A stretch of DNA of 64,000 nucleotides from Lingula anatina (taxonomy: Eukaryota; Brachiopoda; Lingulata; Lingulida; Lingulidae), in contig NW_019775880.1 in NCBI RefSeq assembly GCF_001039355.2, positions 725,745-789,744 on the forward strand, in the 5' to 3' direction. Position numbers and translations under genes: made by a program. Shown here in pieces: positions 62,808-64,000 of this stretch. Positions within the stretch are counted from its first letter, which is position 1; every line of letters starts with the position of its first letter. The notes under the pieces are model-generated. The model was not told the origin of the DNA and searched no databases. It saw only the letters and a program-made list of their open reading frames with translations.

Positions 62808-63897
62808 CATAGCAGCTACCCAAAAATTCAGAATGAAAAAAAAAAAAATTATGAAAATTCTTTTATTTTTTAATCAGTACACAAAAATGAAAAAAAAAAA
62901 AAAGTTGAACATCCTGGAATGTTAACTGTTGTATTGCTGATTTACAGTACTTTTCAAGAATAGTAATTATAATAGCAATAATAACCACTTTTGCCTTGAT
63001 ATTTATGCAAATAACTAATTAAGCCTGTTATGAGTAAGACAAACATAAGTAAGATCCAAGATGATTGAAAGCAAGTCCCTGGAGAAATACGTTTATCAAA
63101 TAGCAGTGGTTACCAGATTCTTCTTCACTTTCACATCTTCATTTCAGTGAGGATTGTGGAGATTATTTGTAGGTTTTTTTTCATGTCAAAATTTATAAAT
63201 GAAGAAACTAGCTTGCTTGGGATATGAAACCCAGGAGGGCATAGGATATCTATGATCTCCATAATACTGCTAATTTTTAACATGGCTAAGGTCAGCATCT
63301 TTTTAAATTTAATTGTCTCTGTCACTCATCTTCCTTTACACCATGTTGCAAACACTGATTTAACACTAGATTTAATGATTAATTTCATTTTATGTGCATC
63401 TTTTTTATTTAAAATGACAAATGACGTCTTGACAAGCAATTGGAAAAAACTTTTTGTGATTCTTGTGAGAGTTTGTTTTATTTCTACGTAGTATAATTGT
63501 TTACAAGTACTCTTTCATCAATGAAGCAAAATAAGTAAAAGGAAATGTATGCTTAAAAGTTATCTTGCATCAATGGAGCAAAAGTAGAAAATGTAATTTG
63601 TTGAAATATTCTGTAAGACCAATGAAGCAAAGTAAAAATACTAAGAACTGAAACTATATACATTTGAAAAGTAAAATGCAAATAATTAATTGTTAATAGA
63701 TTGGTTGATATTTTCTCCTATTTCTATCAGACTTTTATCATTGGGTATCATTGGGTACTTTCTACATTAAATTCAAAGAATAATTAGTGAATTTATATCA
63801 TATTGTAGTCTATTTTGATCAGGCTCTCATCCTTCTGTGGCTTTCTATGTTCTTTCTTGACTGCTCATGGGCTGCCACTGCTTTATGTGTGTCTCTG
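61676..63897. other. Intergenic between crp-3 and crp-4
   Basis: Near copy of 52796-55167 with small indels. No coding exon. Confidence 0.6.
62758..62804. repeat. (GA)n microsatellite
   Basis: About 23 GA units, the duplicate of the tract at 54007. Confidence 0.95.
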
Positions 63898-63965
63898 CTA
63901 GTACAGCACTGCTAACACAATAGGGAGCACTGCAGACAGCAGACCAGAGATTATGATGGCAACAG
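63898..63965 (-). CDS. crp-4: last coding exon only
   Basis: The exon matches the final exons of crp-2 and crp-3 in length (68 bases), phase and acceptor. It encodes VAIISGLLSAVLPIVLAVLY-type hydrophobic sequence and TAG. The rest of the gene lies beyond the window. It shows that the array continues to the right. Confidence 0.75.
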
Positions 63966-64000
63966 CTGAAATCAAAATATCAAATGCATACAATCCATGT

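Noticed and set aside
1-64000. CRISPR arrays, bacterial operons, tRNA or rRNA genes
   Set aside because: The DNA is animal nuclear sequence; no array, tRNA cloverleaf with both internal promoter boxes, or rRNA segment was seen on reading, though a covariance-model scan was not possible.

Overview
This is eukaryotic nuclear DNA from an invertebrate animal. It is AT-rich, genes have many small exons with GT-AG introns, and there are simple repeats, palindromic MITE-like elements and an assembly gap. Gene content (UNC50, RNF14, an ankyrin/SOCS-box protein, expanded phytanoyl-CoA dioxygenase-like genes, cysteine-rich secreted proteins, a ZNF862/KIAA1586-like fragment) suits a marine bilaterian such as a mollusc, brachiopod or lancelet. 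I cannot name the species. All exon models were read by hand from splice signals, reading phase and protein similarity.

Region 1 (1-20.9 kb) holds ordinary single-copy genes: the 3' end of an EF-hand protein (+), UNC50 (+, 7 coding exons), RNF14 (-, 6 coding exons, one GC-AG intron) convergent with UNC50, and an ankyrin-repeat/SOCS-box protein (+, 4 coding exons). RNF14 and the ankyrin/SOCS-box protein are both predicted ubiquitin-ligase components.

Region 2 (22.7-42.2 kb) is a tandem array of phytanoyl-CoA dioxygenase (PhyH)-like genes on the minus strand, all with the same 7-exon plan. Copy A (22.7-25.4 kb) and copy C (28.1-32.5 kb) are intact at 293 codons. Copy D (35.6-38.5 kb) is broken by at least four lesions. 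Copy B (26.1-27.3 kb) is almost certainly not a gene copy: it is the end of the left contig repeated as the start of the right contig across the N gap. A CACGTG-centred block upstream of the start codon is kept in every copy. Copy C carries a foldback-like element with arms made of a short satellite, and copy D shows the empty target site.

Region 3 (42.2-64 kb) is a second minus-strand tandem array, which I call crp: small secreted proteins with a signal peptide, five cysteine-rich modules and a hydrophobic C-terminus suggesting a GPI anchor. crp-2 is complete (8 coding exons, 336 aa). crp-3 has a nonsense codon and a deletion at the end of exon 6, and its intron 4 holds a two-exon fragment of a hAT-transposase-derived (ZNF862/KIAA1586-like) gene. 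crp-1 is a frameshifted 3' remnant. Only the last exon of crp-4 lies in the window. A 668-bp hAT-type MITE with 76-bp terminal inverted repeats and an 8-bp target duplication lies between crp-1 and crp-2.

The most novel-looking content is the crp family, which I cannot assign to a named family, together with the satellite-armed foldback element and the CCAAT-rich MITE that shares a core with sequence upstream of RNF14.
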